Source of the DNA: Lysinibacillus sp. BPa_S21
Lineage (GTDB): Bacteria; Bacillota; Bacilli; Bacillales_A; Planococcaceae
Direction: 5' to 3'
Length of the DNA stretch: 51,545 bases
NCBI RefSeq assembly: GCF_023337795.1
Contig: NZ_JALIRS010000019.1
Location: forward strand, 1-51,545
In this document: positions 24,952 through 33,050 of the stretch, one piece after another
How positions within the stretch are numbered: position 1 is the first letter of the stretch
Layout of the letters: every line of letters starts with the position of its first letter
The notes under the pieces: model-generated
Database searches by the model: none
Told to the model about the DNA's origin: nothing
What the model saw: the letters and a program-made list of their open reading frames with translations, nothing else
Translations under genes and position numbers: made by a program

Positions 24952-25377
24952 TTAATTTGCTGTTTTAGCAGCCTTCATTACATAAAAGCTTGCCCCTGCA
25001 ATTAAAATAAATGCAGTTAGCGCTAAAAATGGGATTGTGATAAAACCAAACCAGTTAATATATTGACCAGTACACGAAACCATTCCACAAGAAGGAGCAG
25101 TATCAGCTAAAAAACTAAGCTTTTGAATACCATAATGGTAAAGTGATATACTGCCTCCCATAATGGCAAAAACAGCGGTTGTTACAGCAATACGTGCATT
25201 TTTTTGAATAAAGGCAATCGTTGTCATAATGACTATTGGATACATGAAAATTCGTTGGAACCAACACATTTTACAAGGTTCATAATGACGGATGTCAGAA
25301 AAGTATAAGGAACCCAATGTTGCAACGGCAGAGACAATCCAAATAAATAATAAGCCATTCTCTACTTTTTTAGACAT
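24952..25377 (-). CDS. bdbC: Disulfide oxidoreductase, DsbB/BdbC family
   Basis: A 141-residue membrane protein with four helices (about 8-27, 42-60, 65-83, 110-133). The two redox pairs are CKMC (EPCKMCWFQR) and CGMVSC. It reoxidises an extracytoplasmic thiol oxidase such as BdbD using quinone. No bdbD is adjacent. Ribosome site GGAGAG lies upstream. Confidence 0.92.
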   Translation of the reverse strand: MSKKVENGLLFIWIVSAVATLGSLYFSDIRHYEPCKMCWFQRIFMYPIVIMTTIAFIQKNARIAVTTAVFAIMGGSISLYHYGIQKLSFLADTAPSCGMVSCTGQYINWFGFITIPFLALTAFILIAGASFYVMKAAKTAN

Positions 25378-25483
25378 ATAAATTCTCTCCTTAGTATAAC
25401 CATGTACTTGTTCGATTATAGATGTTCTAGTTTTATATGTAAATCAACTTACCCAAAATAAGGGGTTATCACCAAAACGTGTG

Positions 25484-25789
25484 GTTGATTTCCGTTCACT
25501 GGGCGCTTTGTTGCTGCCGCTTCGCTTTCGCACAGAAAACATTTGCCGCTGACGCTTCGCTTTCGCGCAGAGCAAAGCTTCCTGGGGGCGTCCGATGAGC
25601 CGCTTCACTCGCGTTGCTCGCTCCAGGGTCTCGGGCCAACAGATGTCTTTTGCGCGAAAGCGTAGTGCAACGTAGCGGCAGCAGCACCGATGTTGGTCAC
25701 GAAGGCGTTATCACAGGATGTGATGGTTTTAGCCTTCGTTCCCCTATCGCTAATCCCCAAGGAGTCGCCCAGTCTCCACTCCAATCAAC
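25484..25789 (+). repeat. GTTGATT palindromic element, 306-bp long form
   Basis: The outer arms are those of the 130-bp form. Extra modules are present: near the 5' end GCTGCCGCTTCGCTTTCGCA and GCTGACGCTTCGCTTTCGCG; in the centre a hairpin ACGAAGGC ... TCACAGGATGTGA ... GCCTTCGT. It occupies the divergent intergenic region between bdbC and the histidine kinase. Nothing else is recognised from 25378 to 25960. Confidence 0.9.
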
Positions 25790-25960
25790 TTATTACATAG
25801 TAAACGTTTTAACAAAAGTCATCCACAACTTTTGGTGATGAAGCAAAATAGGGTATGTTTTTATGAAAAATTTCAGTCGAAAGTATGAATGGCTTAGGCA
25901 CACGTTCCAGACTTTGAAATGTTATCATTGAATTAGTAATGCCAAAGAAGAGGTGTTTTT

Positions 25961-27076
25961 GTGAGGGAGAATGATCATTCCAATATTGGTATTTTAAAAG
26001 AGATTGCAGAGTTATTAAACGAAGAGACTGAAATGGTGTCCATGTTACAGGGAGCACTTGAGAAATTTTTAAATGGCACAAATTTTGAAACAGGCTGGAT
26101 TTTTTTTATCGATGAAAAAGGGCGGTCAGAGGTTGTTGTCCATGTCAATTTACCTGAGGCACTAGAGCATAAAAATTGCCATTATTTAAAAAAGGGAGGC
26201 TGCTGGTGTGTTTCTCGCTATCGTAATGAGGAATTAAAAAAAGCCTCAAATATTATTGAATGTCAACGTATTGAAAGTGCGATTGCAGCAAATGTTGGCG
26301 ATCACGAAGGTATTACACATCATGCGACAGTACCTCTGCAATCTGGACAAGAGCGTTTTGGTGTCTTAAATGTTGCATCGAAGGATACAGTGCGTTTTTC
26401 CGAGGAAGAGCTAGCATTACTTGAATCGGTTGCATTTCAGATGGGATCAGCCATTAAGCGTATTTTACTGACGAAGCAGGAGCAGGAAATGGCACTTGTG
26501 AAGGAGCGCAATCGCTTAGCAAGAGATTTACATGACTCCGTGAATCAGTTACTTTTTTCGGTTACATTAACGGCGAGAGCTGGCATTGAAATGACAAACG
26601 ATAGTGATGTGAAGGAAACGTTTAAGGAGATTCAGCACTTAACGCAGGATGCTTTAACAGAAATGCGTGCTCTCATTTGGCAGCTACGCCCCAAAGGATT
26701 AGAAAATGGTTTACTTGAGGCGATTAAAGTATATGCTGAAATGCTTGGCTTAAAGCTTCATGTAACGGTCTCTGGTGTACTGCAATTCCCATCACGTATC
26801 GAAGAGACATTATTTCGAGTAGCCCAAGAAGCACTTAATAATGTTCGTCGTCATGCGGGTGTGCTGGAGGCTGCTCTTTATATTACGGTTACTTCTACAG
26901 ATATTTTACTTGTTATTCGTGATGAGGGACGAGGCTTCGTCATCGATCATAACACGAAGCTACTTTCGATAGGCTTACAATCCATAAAGGATCGTGCAAA
27001 ATCAGTTGGTGGCAAAGCTGACTGGGTTAGTGAAATTGGCAAAGGAACTGAGCTGTTAATCCGCTTGCCGTATTAG
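25961..27076 (+). CDS. GAF-domain sensor histidine kinase, AirS/YhcY-like
   Basis: A 371-residue cytoplasmic kinase without membrane helices. The N-terminal GAF domain (about 15-170) carries four cysteines C73, C81, C83 and C101 (KNCHYLKKGGCWC ... IECQRIES). The HisKA_3 phospho-acceptor is H191 in LARDLHDSVNQ. The HATPase domain follows (N-box EALNNVRRHA, G-box DEGRGF). The same layout is known in AirS (YhcS) of Staphylococcus, whose GAF cysteines bind a redox-sensitive 2Fe-2S cluster. Start is GTG after GAGGTG. The partner regulator follows after 11 nt. Confidence 0.9.
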   Translation: MRENDHSNIGILKEIAELLNEETEMVSMLQGALEKFLNGTNFETGWIFFIDEKGRSEVVVHVNLPEALEHKNCHYLKKGGCWCVSRYRNEELKKASNIIECQRIESAIAANVGDHEGITHHATVPLQSGQERFGVLNVASKDTVRFSEEELALLESVAFQMGSAIKRILLTKQEQEMALVKERNRLARDLHDSVNQLLFSVTLTARAGIEMTNDSDVKETFKEIQHLTQDALTEMRALIWQLRPKGLENGLLEAIKVYAEMLGLKLHVTVSGVLQFPSRIEETLFRVAQEALNNVRRHAGVLEAALYITVTSTDILLVIRDEGRGFVIDHNTKLLSIGLQSIKDRAKSVGGKADWVSEIGKGTELLIRLPY

Positions 27077-27087
27077 GGGGGAAGAGT

Positions 27088-27735
27088 ATGATACGTGTTT
27101 TAATCGCAGATGACCATCATGTAGTGCGTCGTGGATTATTATTTTTCTTAAAAACACAGAAAGATATTGAAGTTGTAGGAGAAGCGAAAAATGGACTTGA
27201 GGCAGTAGCTTTAGCAGAAAGTATACAGCCAGATATTATACTCATGGACTTGGTAATGCCTGAAATGGACGGGATTCAGGCAACGAAGCGCATTAAAGCG
27301 AAGTTTCCGCAAATAGAAATTCTAATGCTGACAAGCTTCTCAGACCGTGATCATGTAGTGCCTGCAATGGAGGCAGGAGCTGCAGGCTATCAGTTGAAAG
27401 ATATTGAACCTGATGAGCTGGTATTGTCCATTCGTCGTATTATGAGAGGCGAAAATACATTACATCCAGAAGCAACAACGACTCTTGAAATGGACCGTCA
27501 AGAATCAGAAAATGCACCTCATGTGTTAAATCCACTAACACCTCGTGAACAGGATGTGCTTGCGGAGCTTACAAAAGGGAAAAGTAATCGAGAGATTGCA
27601 TCCTCTTTATTCGTTACAGAAAAAACAGTGAAAACTCATATTTCTAATATTTTCACCAAGCTACAAGTACAGGATCGAACACAGGCGGCTCTTTATGCAG
27701 TGAAGCACGGGCTGACAGAGGGTAGCAGTGTATAA
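27088..27735 (+). CDS. NarL/LuxR-type response regulator
   Basis: A 215-residue regulator. The receiver domain (1-120) has the acidic pair DDHH, phospho-acceptor Asp in ILMDLVMPEMDG, the Thr in MLTSF and Lys in YQLKD. The LuxR-type HTH (about 150-210) contains LTPREQDVLAELTKGKSNRE. It is cognate to the preceding kinase (11-nt gap, AGGGGGGAAG ribosome site). Confidence 0.93.
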   Translation: MIRVLIADDHHVVRRGLLFFLKTQKDIEVVGEAKNGLEAVALAESIQPDIILMDLVMPEMDGIQATKRIKAKFPQIEILMLTSFSDRDHVVPAMEAGAAGYQLKDIEPDELVLSIRRIMRGENTLHPEATTTLEMDRQESENAPHVLNPLTPREQDVLAELTKGKSNREIASSLFVTEKTVKTHISNIFTKLQVQDRTQAALYAVKHGLTEGSSV

Positions 27736-27750
27736 ATATAAAAAATAAGT

Positions 27751-27794
27751 AAAACGGCGAGTTCCTACAAATTGTAGTAGCCCGTCGTTTTTTA
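27751..27794 (+). terminator. Terminator of the two-component operon
   Basis: AAAACGGCGAGTTCCTACAA and TTGTAGTAGCCCGTCGTTTT form an interrupted stem ending in T6. Confidence 0.75.
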
Positions 27795-27820
27795 ATGAAT
27801 GATATTTTCATTTATTTTAA

Positions 27821-27875
27821 CTTCTTGCAGCGATTTTTTTGTAGCGAAAGCGGAGCGTCAGCTACAGAAGTTTTT
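27821..27875 (+). repeat. Short dispersed repeat, CTTCT...AGAAG type
   Basis: CTTCTTGCAGC ... AGCGAAAGCGGAGCGTCAGC ... ACAGAAGTTT is homologous to 43491-43545. It is bounded by CTTCT/AGAAG inverted ends, with an inner TGTAGC/GCTACA pair. It shares the GCGAAAGC core with the larger GTTGATT elements. Confidence 0.65.
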
Positions 27876-27991
27876 GTTTTATAGCATATATTGACTTAAA
27901 TAAAACTCAAAAAATACTTAAAATAGAAAGAGAATTAATTAATACGCAATTTGCATAGGACAAATAGAATTTATCGTAAAGGAGTACAATT

Positions 27992-28912
27992 ATGAAATTA
28001 GAGCGTCTTTTAACGATGACAATGATTTTAATAAATCGTAAAAAGGTGACAGCCCAGGAGCTTGCCGATTTATTTAATGTATCCGTTCGTACTATTTATC
28101 GAGATATTGAAACGTTGAGCTGTGCAGGGGTTCCTGTTATTAGCCAGCAGGGGGTTCATGGTGGGATTAGTTTGATTGATGGCTACCGTGTGGATAAGCA
28201 GGTGCTAACGAAGGACGAGCTTACGTCACTTTCTATTGCCATTAAAAGTGCATTAACAACATACGAGGATTCACATGCTGAAGCGGTACTTGAAAAATTA
28301 ACAGGTGTTGCGGGTGAGGAAGTAAAACAATCGATTGACCAACTGTTTATTGACCTTAGTCCTTGGGGGCCAAATGTTATTTTCAAGGAACAAATTACTT
28401 TATTAAAGAAGGCAATTGAACGCGAGCAGTGTGTAAGCTTTACGTATTCTACTACACATGGTCATATAACAAGACGATTATTAGAGCCGCATACTTTAGT
28501 ACAAAAGGGGAAAGTTTGGTATGTTTATGGCTTTTGCACATTGAGGGGAGATTTTCGCTTATTTAAAATTTCAAGAATGAAGGATATACAAGAAGAGATG
28601 ATGACGTTTCAGCGCAGGGAAGTCAACTTATCTGAACTCCCATGGGATAAAGAGTGGCATCACCCTCAAAATGTAGTAAACCTTATGTTATCTTTCGATT
28701 CTGCCATCACGACATTAGTAGAAGAATCATTTGGGGCCGAGCATGTAGATAATGAGAATTTAACTATTAACATTGCATTACCTGAGGATGAATGGCTTTA
28801 TGGTTTTCTTCTTAGCTTTGGTCATCGTTTAAAAGTTTTAGAACCTCTCCATATACGTGAGATTGTAGTAAAGCGAGCCCAGGAAATTGTAGAGTTGTAT
28901 AAAGAAATGTAA
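27992..28912 (+). CDS. HTH-WYL domain transcriptional regulator (YafY family)
   Basis: A 306-residue regulator. The N-terminal DeoR-type winged HTH (1-60) contains VTAQELADLFNVSVRTIYRD. The WYL domain (about 135-215) has the motif CVSFTYSTTHG ... WYVYGFCTLRGDFRLFKISR, and the WCX-like end follows. WYL proteins bind small ligands or nucleic acids. It is followed 77 nt later by an effector-binding-domain gene, with an operator-like palindrome between. Confidence 0.9.
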   Translation: MKLERLLTMTMILINRKKVTAQELADLFNVSVRTIYRDIETLSCAGVPVISQQGVHGGISLIDGYRVDKQVLTKDELTSLSIAIKSALTTYEDSHAEAVLEKLTGVAGEEVKQSIDQLFIDLSPWGPNVIFKEQITLLKKAIEREQCVSFTYSTTHGHITRRLLEPHTLVQKGKVWYVYGFCTLRGDFRLFKISRMKDIQEEMMTFQRREVNLSELPWDKEWHHPQNVVNLMLSFDSAITTLVEESFGAEHVDNENLTINIALPEDEWLYGFLLSFGHRLKVLEPLHIREIVVKRAQEIVELYKEM

Positions 28913-28950
28913 CTTCTTTCAATTGATGACATACAGATGTCAGGTTTCCT

Positions 28951-28968
28951 TTGTTATAGTCATAACAA
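28951..28968 (+). promoter_or_regulatory. Operator-like palindrome upstream of the GyrI-like gene
   Basis: TTGTTAT-AGTC-ATAACAA is a perfect 7-bp inverted repeat that overlaps a possible -10 (TTATAGT). A second one, GACAT-ACAG-ATGTC, lies at 28928-28941. The WYL regulator encoded just upstream is a candidate binder (inference). Confidence 0.55.
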
Positions 28969-28989
28969 ATAGGACGAAGGGTGGATTTA

Positions 28990-29733
28990 ATGATGCAAAG
29001 TTATTGTCAAAGCTGTGGAATGCCATTAGTGGATGAGGCATTACTTGGTACAGAAAAAGAAGGATACAAAAGTGAGGACTATTGCACGTATTGTTATGAA
29101 GTAGGAGAGTTCAAACAGCCAAATCTAACAGTTGAAGAAATGATCGATTTTTGTGTACCACATTTAAAGGAAGATGGCATGGCGGAAGAGGAAGCACGCC
29201 AAATGTTGACGTCTTTTTTACCAAGCTTAAAGAGATGGAGAAAGCATGATATACCAGAACCTGTTGTGATGAATAAAGAATCATTTCAAATCGTAGGAAT
29301 TTCAGCGCGAACAAGCAATGCGAATGAAATGACTGCTCAAGCAAAAATCCCACAATTATGGTCGAATTTTTATCAGCAAAATGTTGTAGGACAGGTAGCT
29401 AATGCAGTAAATCAAGTAACGTATGGCTTGTATTCTGATTATGAAACAGATGTTAACGGAGAGTATGCCATTACACTTGGATTAGAAGTATTAGCTACTG
29501 ACGAAATTCCTGAGGGTATGGTCGTTAAAACGGTGCCAGCTGCTAAATACTTAGTGTTTACTTCTGACAAAGGTCCATTTGAAGAAGTTGTTGTAAAAGC
29601 ATGGCAGGATGTCTGGGCTTGGTTCGCAAGCTCAGGTGTAGAGCGAACATACACAGGTGACTTTGAAATGTATGATGAACGATGTGCCAACCCTCAAGAA
29701 GCGCAGGTCGATATTTATATTGCAGTTAAATAG
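28990..29733 (+). CDS. Zinc-ribbon plus GyrI-like effector-binding domain protein
   Basis: A 247-residue protein. The N-terminal zinc ribbon (about 4-40) has four cysteines in pairs, CQSCG and CTYC. A GyrI-like/AraC-type effector-binding domain follows (about 95-247), with IVGISARTS and the ending DIYIAVK. Such proteins bind hydrophobic cations or act as small-molecule sensors. ATG 28990 lies near GAAGGGTGG; ATG 28993 is equally possible. Confidence 0.8.
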   Translation: MMQSYCQSCGMPLVDEALLGTEKEGYKSEDYCTYCYEVGEFKQPNLTVEEMIDFCVPHLKEDGMAEEEARQMLTSFLPSLKRWRKHDIPEPVVMNKESFQIVGISARTSNANEMTAQAKIPQLWSNFYQQNVVGQVANAVNQVTYGLYSDYETDVNGEYAITLGLEVLATDEIPEGMVVKTVPAAKYLVFTSDKGPFEEVVVKAWQDVWAWFASSGVERTYTGDFEMYDERCANPQEAQVDIYIAVK

Positions 29734-29796
29734 TTTAATGACAAATGTATACGTTTTGGTCTATGCTTGCTGTTGAAGTTCAAAACCTAAACATTA

Positions 29797-29836
29797 AAAA
29801 CAAGTCTCTTACCAATCAATCGGTAGGAGACTTGTC
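29797..29836 (-). terminator. Terminator overlapping the 3' end of the CDF gene
   Basis: GACAAGTCTCCTACC and GGTAAGAGACTTG (minus strand) form a long stem with a T-run after it. The first arm lies within the last codons of the CDF gene. It may also serve the convergent plus-strand gene ending at 29733. Confidence 0.8.
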
Positions 29837-30721
29837 GTCATTTTCTGGAGGAACCTCTATTTCTGGCTCAATATGGACGAGTACCTGGCAGAAGGAATTT
29901 TCACGAGTAATGGTTTTTTCAATCTCCTCTGTAATGCGATGACTTTCAAAGACATTTAAATAAGGATCAACGGTTACTGTTACGTCTATAAAATGCATAT
30001 TGCCATGCGCACGGCCTTTAAAGTCTATAAGGTTGATCACGCCATCAACATTGCGGATTAAAACGGATAATGTTTCAACTTCATCAACATCAAAGGCATC
30101 TGTGAGGCTTTGAACGGCCTCCCAAAAGATTTCTACAGCTGTTTTAATAATCAGAAGTGCGACGAGTAGAGCAGTTATTGTATCGATAATAGGGAAGCCA
30201 AAAATAGCGCCAAAAATCCCGATGGCTGTACCGATACTGACAAGGGCATCTGAGCGATTATCGTAGGCTGCAGCTTTAACGGCAGCACTTTTTATTTTTT
30301 TGGATAATGCCAGATTATAGCGGTACACGATATACATCACGACTGCGCTGCCGATTGCCACAAAGGCTGTTAATAATGATGGTGCAGTGCCAGTTGGCTC
30401 CCATAGACTTTTTATCGAAATGATGAGTACCTGTAAGCCAACAATTAGCATAATGAACGATGCAACAAGTGAAGCAACAGTTTCAGCACGTAAATGTCCG
30501 TATTGGTGATTAGAGTCAGGTGGTATTTGGGCAATCCGTAAACCAATTAATACCGCAATAGATGCGACAATATCAGTAGTATTGTTAAGTCCATCTGCTT
30601 TGAGTGCTTCCGATGTTCCGATATAGCCAATCGTTAATTTTATTGAGCTCAGTATTAAATATGTGCCGATGGATAACCAGGCACCTTTTTCCCCTTGACG
30701 TAAATTTGTATAGAGCTCCAT
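29816..30721 (-). CDS. Cation diffusion facilitator, probable Mn-type exporter
   Basis: A 301-residue CDF protein with six helices (about 13-35, 45-65, 82-105, 118-135, 158-178, 182-200) and a cytoplasmic C-terminal domain (about 215-290). The metal site has N46-x3-D50 in TM2 and D154-x3-D158 in TM5. No His is present, unlike Zn-type HxxxD exporters; Asn/Asp sites are typical of Mn-exporting CDFs such as MneP/MneS. AGGAGG (30729-30734) sets the ATG at 30721. Confidence 0.88.
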   Translation of the reverse strand: MELYTNLRQGEKGAWLSIGTYLILSSIKLTIGYIGTSEALKADGLNNTTDIVASIAVLIGLRIAQIPPDSNHQYGHLRAETVASLVASFIMLIVGLQVLIISIKSLWEPTGTAPSLLTAFVAIGSAVVMYIVYRYNLALSKKIKSAAVKAAAYDNRSDALVSIGTAIGIFGAIFGFPIIDTITALLVALLIIKTAVEIFWEAVQSLTDAFDVDEVETLSVLIRNVDGVINLIDFKGRAHGNMHFIDVTVTVDPYLNVFESHRITEEIEKTITRENSFCQVLVHIEPEIEVPPENDDKSPTD

Positions 30722-30756
30722 TTTGTTTCCTCCTAGCAAAACTTTCGGGCATTATA

Positions 30757-30795
30757 AAACGACCCCCTTCTCGTGTAAGGGAGTCGTTTTTTTCA
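30757..30795. terminator. Bidirectional-looking terminator upstream of the CDF gene
   Basis: AAAACGAC-CCCTT pairs with AAGGG-GTCGTTTT; T-runs on both strands. On the minus strand it would end the CNNM transcript before the CDF gene. Confidence 0.8.
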
Positions 30796-30820
30796 TATAT
30801 TTATTTTTTCAAGTAGAAGC

Positions 30821-30887
30821 TTTCAGCGCTTGTCCTTGTGTAAGTACAAAGCTGAATCCGGTGCAATTATGCCGAGACATAATTGAT
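30821..30887 (+). repeat. Dispersed repeat, AAGTACAAAGC...GAGACATAATTGATT type, copy 1
   Basis: Shares TTCAGC, GTCCT, AAGTACAAAGC and GAGACATAATTGATT in the same order with 43571-43635. This copy forms a hairpin CAATTATG/CATAATTG (30864-30885). The origin is unknown. Confidence 0.6.
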
Positions 30888-30900
30888 TTTTAGGCAGTTA

Positions 30901-32226
30901 CTAATCGTTGTCATTTGATAAATCACGTTCAGGTAATTTCAGAACTTCTAAGTATAAAATATGGTGACCATCTAATTCTTTTGCGATAAATTCATAACCT
31001 TGTTCTTCAATACTGTCTCCTTCAACCGCATCAAAGCGCATTGTCATGAACCAACCACCGATTGTATCAATATCATCATCATCTATGTCAGTACCTAGCA
31101 TATCATTAACATTTTCTACTAGCATCTTCGCATCTAAAATAAAGTGATCTTCTGCAATTTCCTGAACCTCTGGAATTTCATCTTCATCGAATTCATCTTG
31201 AATGTCACCGACAATTTCCTCAATAATATCTTCAATCGTAACTAGACCAGATGTTCCGCCATATTCATCCATTAAAATAGCCATATGAATGCGCTCACGC
31301 TGTATTTTTAGTAACAAATCGTTAATTTGCGTTGTTTCCATTACGCGAATAATTGGCTGCATATAGTCAATTACTTGCTTATCACCATTTGCCGGGTCTT
31401 TAATGTAAGCAGTTAATAAATGCTTCATATTGACTAAGCCGATAATATGGTCTTTATCACCATCTATAATTGGGTAACGGGTATATTGCTCAACGCCCAT
31501 TAAATCGAATACTTCTTTAATCGTTAGCTCTTTATCAATACCGACGATTTCAGTTCGTGGGACCATGATTTCTTTCGCAAGACGATCAGAGAACTCAAAA
31601 ATACTGTTCACATATTCATATTCTGAAGTATTAATTTCTCCACCTTTTAAACTATCCGACAAAATCATTCGTAACTCTTCTTCAGTATGGGCTACGTCTG
31701 ATTCTGACATCATTTTCAAGCCGAAAAGACCAGTTAAGCCACGTGCAGATCCATTCAATAGCTTAATGATTGGATACGTAATGTTGTGGAATAAAATTAA
31801 TGGGCCAGAAAGGTTTAATGTTACAAATTCTGCTTTTTGGATGGCAAGTGTTTTTGGTGCCAATTCCCCCATAACTACATGCATAAACGTTACAATTGAG
31901 AATGCAAGTATAAATGAAAGGATAGTCGTAAAATTTTCACTCAAATTTAGAAATTCAAACACTGGATTCAAGATAATTTTGAATGTAGGTTCACCTAGCC
32001 AACCTAGACCTAAAGCAGTGATTGTAATACCTAATTGACACGCAGATAGGTATTCATCTAAATCTGAAATTACACGTTTTGCATTTTTTGCTTTTTTATT
32101 ACCTTCAGCAAGCAATTGATCAATACGTGTCGATCTTACTTTAACGATTGCAAATTCGGTTGCAACGAAAAATCCTGTCATTATTATTAGTAGGGCAAAT
32201 GCCACCAACCTTATGGTTATTTCCAT
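30901..32226 (-). CDS. CNNM/CorC family (HlyC/TlyC-type) transporter
   Basis: A 441-residue protein. A DUF21/CNNM membrane domain (about 1-185, starting EITIRLVAFALLIIMTGFFV) precedes two CBS domains (about 205-335) and a CorC_HlyC C-terminal domain (about 350-430). Relatives such as MpfA/YhdP export Mg2+ or control Mg/Co homeostasis. ATG 32226 follows GGAG; the upstream in-frame ATG at 32352 would place a structured leader inside the protein. Its close neighbour is the CDF exporter, also a divalent metal transporter. Confidence 0.9.
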   Translation of the reverse strand: MEITIRLVAFALLIIMTGFFVATEFAIVKVRSTRIDQLLAEGNKKAKNAKRVISDLDEYLSACQLGITITALGLGWLGEPTFKIILNPVFEFLNLSENFTTILSFILAFSIVTFMHVVMGELAPKTLAIQKAEFVTLNLSGPLILFHNITYPIIKLLNGSARGLTGLFGLKMMSESDVAHTEEELRMILSDSLKGGEINTSEYEYVNSIFEFSDRLAKEIMVPRTEIVGIDKELTIKEVFDLMGVEQYTRYPIIDGDKDHIIGLVNMKHLLTAYIKDPANGDKQVIDYMQPIIRVMETTQINDLLLKIQRERIHMAILMDEYGGTSGLVTIEDIIEEIVGDIQDEFDEDEIPEVQEIAEDHFILDAKMLVENVNDMLGTDIDDDDIDTIGGWFMTMRFDAVEGDSIEEQGYEFIAKELDGHHILYLEVLKLPERDLSNDND

Positions 32227-32362
32227 TATGTCTCCGTCCAAATAATTCCTTTGTCCCCGCCCGAATGAGGGAGGTAAACAAAGTGTACACCTCCTATGAT
32301 TTAAAAAATTGTTGAATGATTTAATCATAAAATATTTACAGGCAAAACACAAATATTGACAA
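32227..32362 (-). promoter_or_regulatory. CNNM promoter and structured 5' leader
   Basis: On the minus strand TTGTCA (32357-32362) and TAAATA (32333-32338) are 18 nt apart, giving a leader of about 100 nt. It can form GGAGGT/ACCTCC (32289-32294 with 32270-32275) or CTTTGT/ACAAAG (32278-32283 with 32249-32254), which exclude each other. This is compatible with metal- or translation-controlled regulation. It matches no riboswitch class I can name. Confidence 0.4.
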
Positions 32363-32581
32363 CATTTTTTTTTTACGTGATTTTCACACCGTAATTGAAA
32401 AAATTAAATAATTTCAAACACCAAAAGATTGAAAATAGAAATTTGTTATGCTAAGTTTAAATGTAGCAAAGAAGATAGTTTGTTTAGAGAAAGAAGCAAT
32501 TACATCTCATATAAAACGACACGTCAAAAATCTCAAGAGTGCTTGCTGATTTTTTTAAATGAATTATTTTTAATAGCAACA

Positions 32582-32621
32582 ACAAAGGAGCCATCTCATG
32601 CATATGAGGTGGCTCCTTTGT
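32582..32621. terminator. Strong terminator-like hairpin, copy 1
   Basis: ACAAAGGAGCCATCTCAT pairs with ATGAGGTGGCTCCTTTGT over a GCAT loop. It resembles the terminator at 33009-33044. No gene ends here. A degraded GTTGCTGCTTCG module of the dispersed element lies at 32708-32770. Confidence 0.75.
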
Positions 32622-32821
32622 ATTGTAGAAAAATAAAAATAGTCAAGGAAATCTATGTGGATGTTAATGCGAAATAGACTTTTAAAAGTGACGAGGTTGT
32701 ACATTTGTTGTTGCCACCGCTACGATAGTACTGCCTTTGGCACAGATAAAACATTGTTGCTGCTTCGTTTTATAATTATAAACTAGAGTGCCATGCCTGA
32801 AAATACATGTTTAGTGCAGAG

Positions 32822-32951
32822 GTTGATTGGAGTGGAGACTGGGCGACTCCTTGGGGATCAGCGTCACAGATGAGACCCTGGAGCGAGCAACGCGAGTGAA
32901 GCGGCTCATCGGACGCCCCCAGGAAAGCGCCCAGTCGGAACGGAAATCAAC
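32822..32951 (-). repeat. GTTGATT palindromic element, 130-bp short form
   Basis: Inverse orientation to the copy at 20796-20925, with the same length and the same nested arms (CTGGGCG/CGCCCAG, CCTTGGGG/CCCCCAGG, GCGTC/GACGC). Only a few substitutions separate the two copies, which indicates recent spread or conversion. Confidence 0.92.
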
Positions 32952-33008
32952 CCCTTGCTTTGCCGAAGAGCAATACTATGACACCTAAATTTCAATATAG
33001 TTTTCAAC

Positions 33009-33044
33009 AAAAAAGGAGCCATTTTCGTATGAGATGGCTCCTTC
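33009..33044 (-). terminator. Terminator of the 33051-33467 gene
   Basis: AAGGAGCCAT and ATGGCTCCTT form a stem; on the minus strand TTTTTT follows, 7 nt after the stop codon. Confidence 0.85.
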
Positions 33045-33050
33045 TGCTCT

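Noticed and set aside
32429..32677. 82-residue plus-strand ORF
   Set aside because: It runs through a strong terminator hairpin (32582-32621), has no ribosome site, and its composition is not protein-like.
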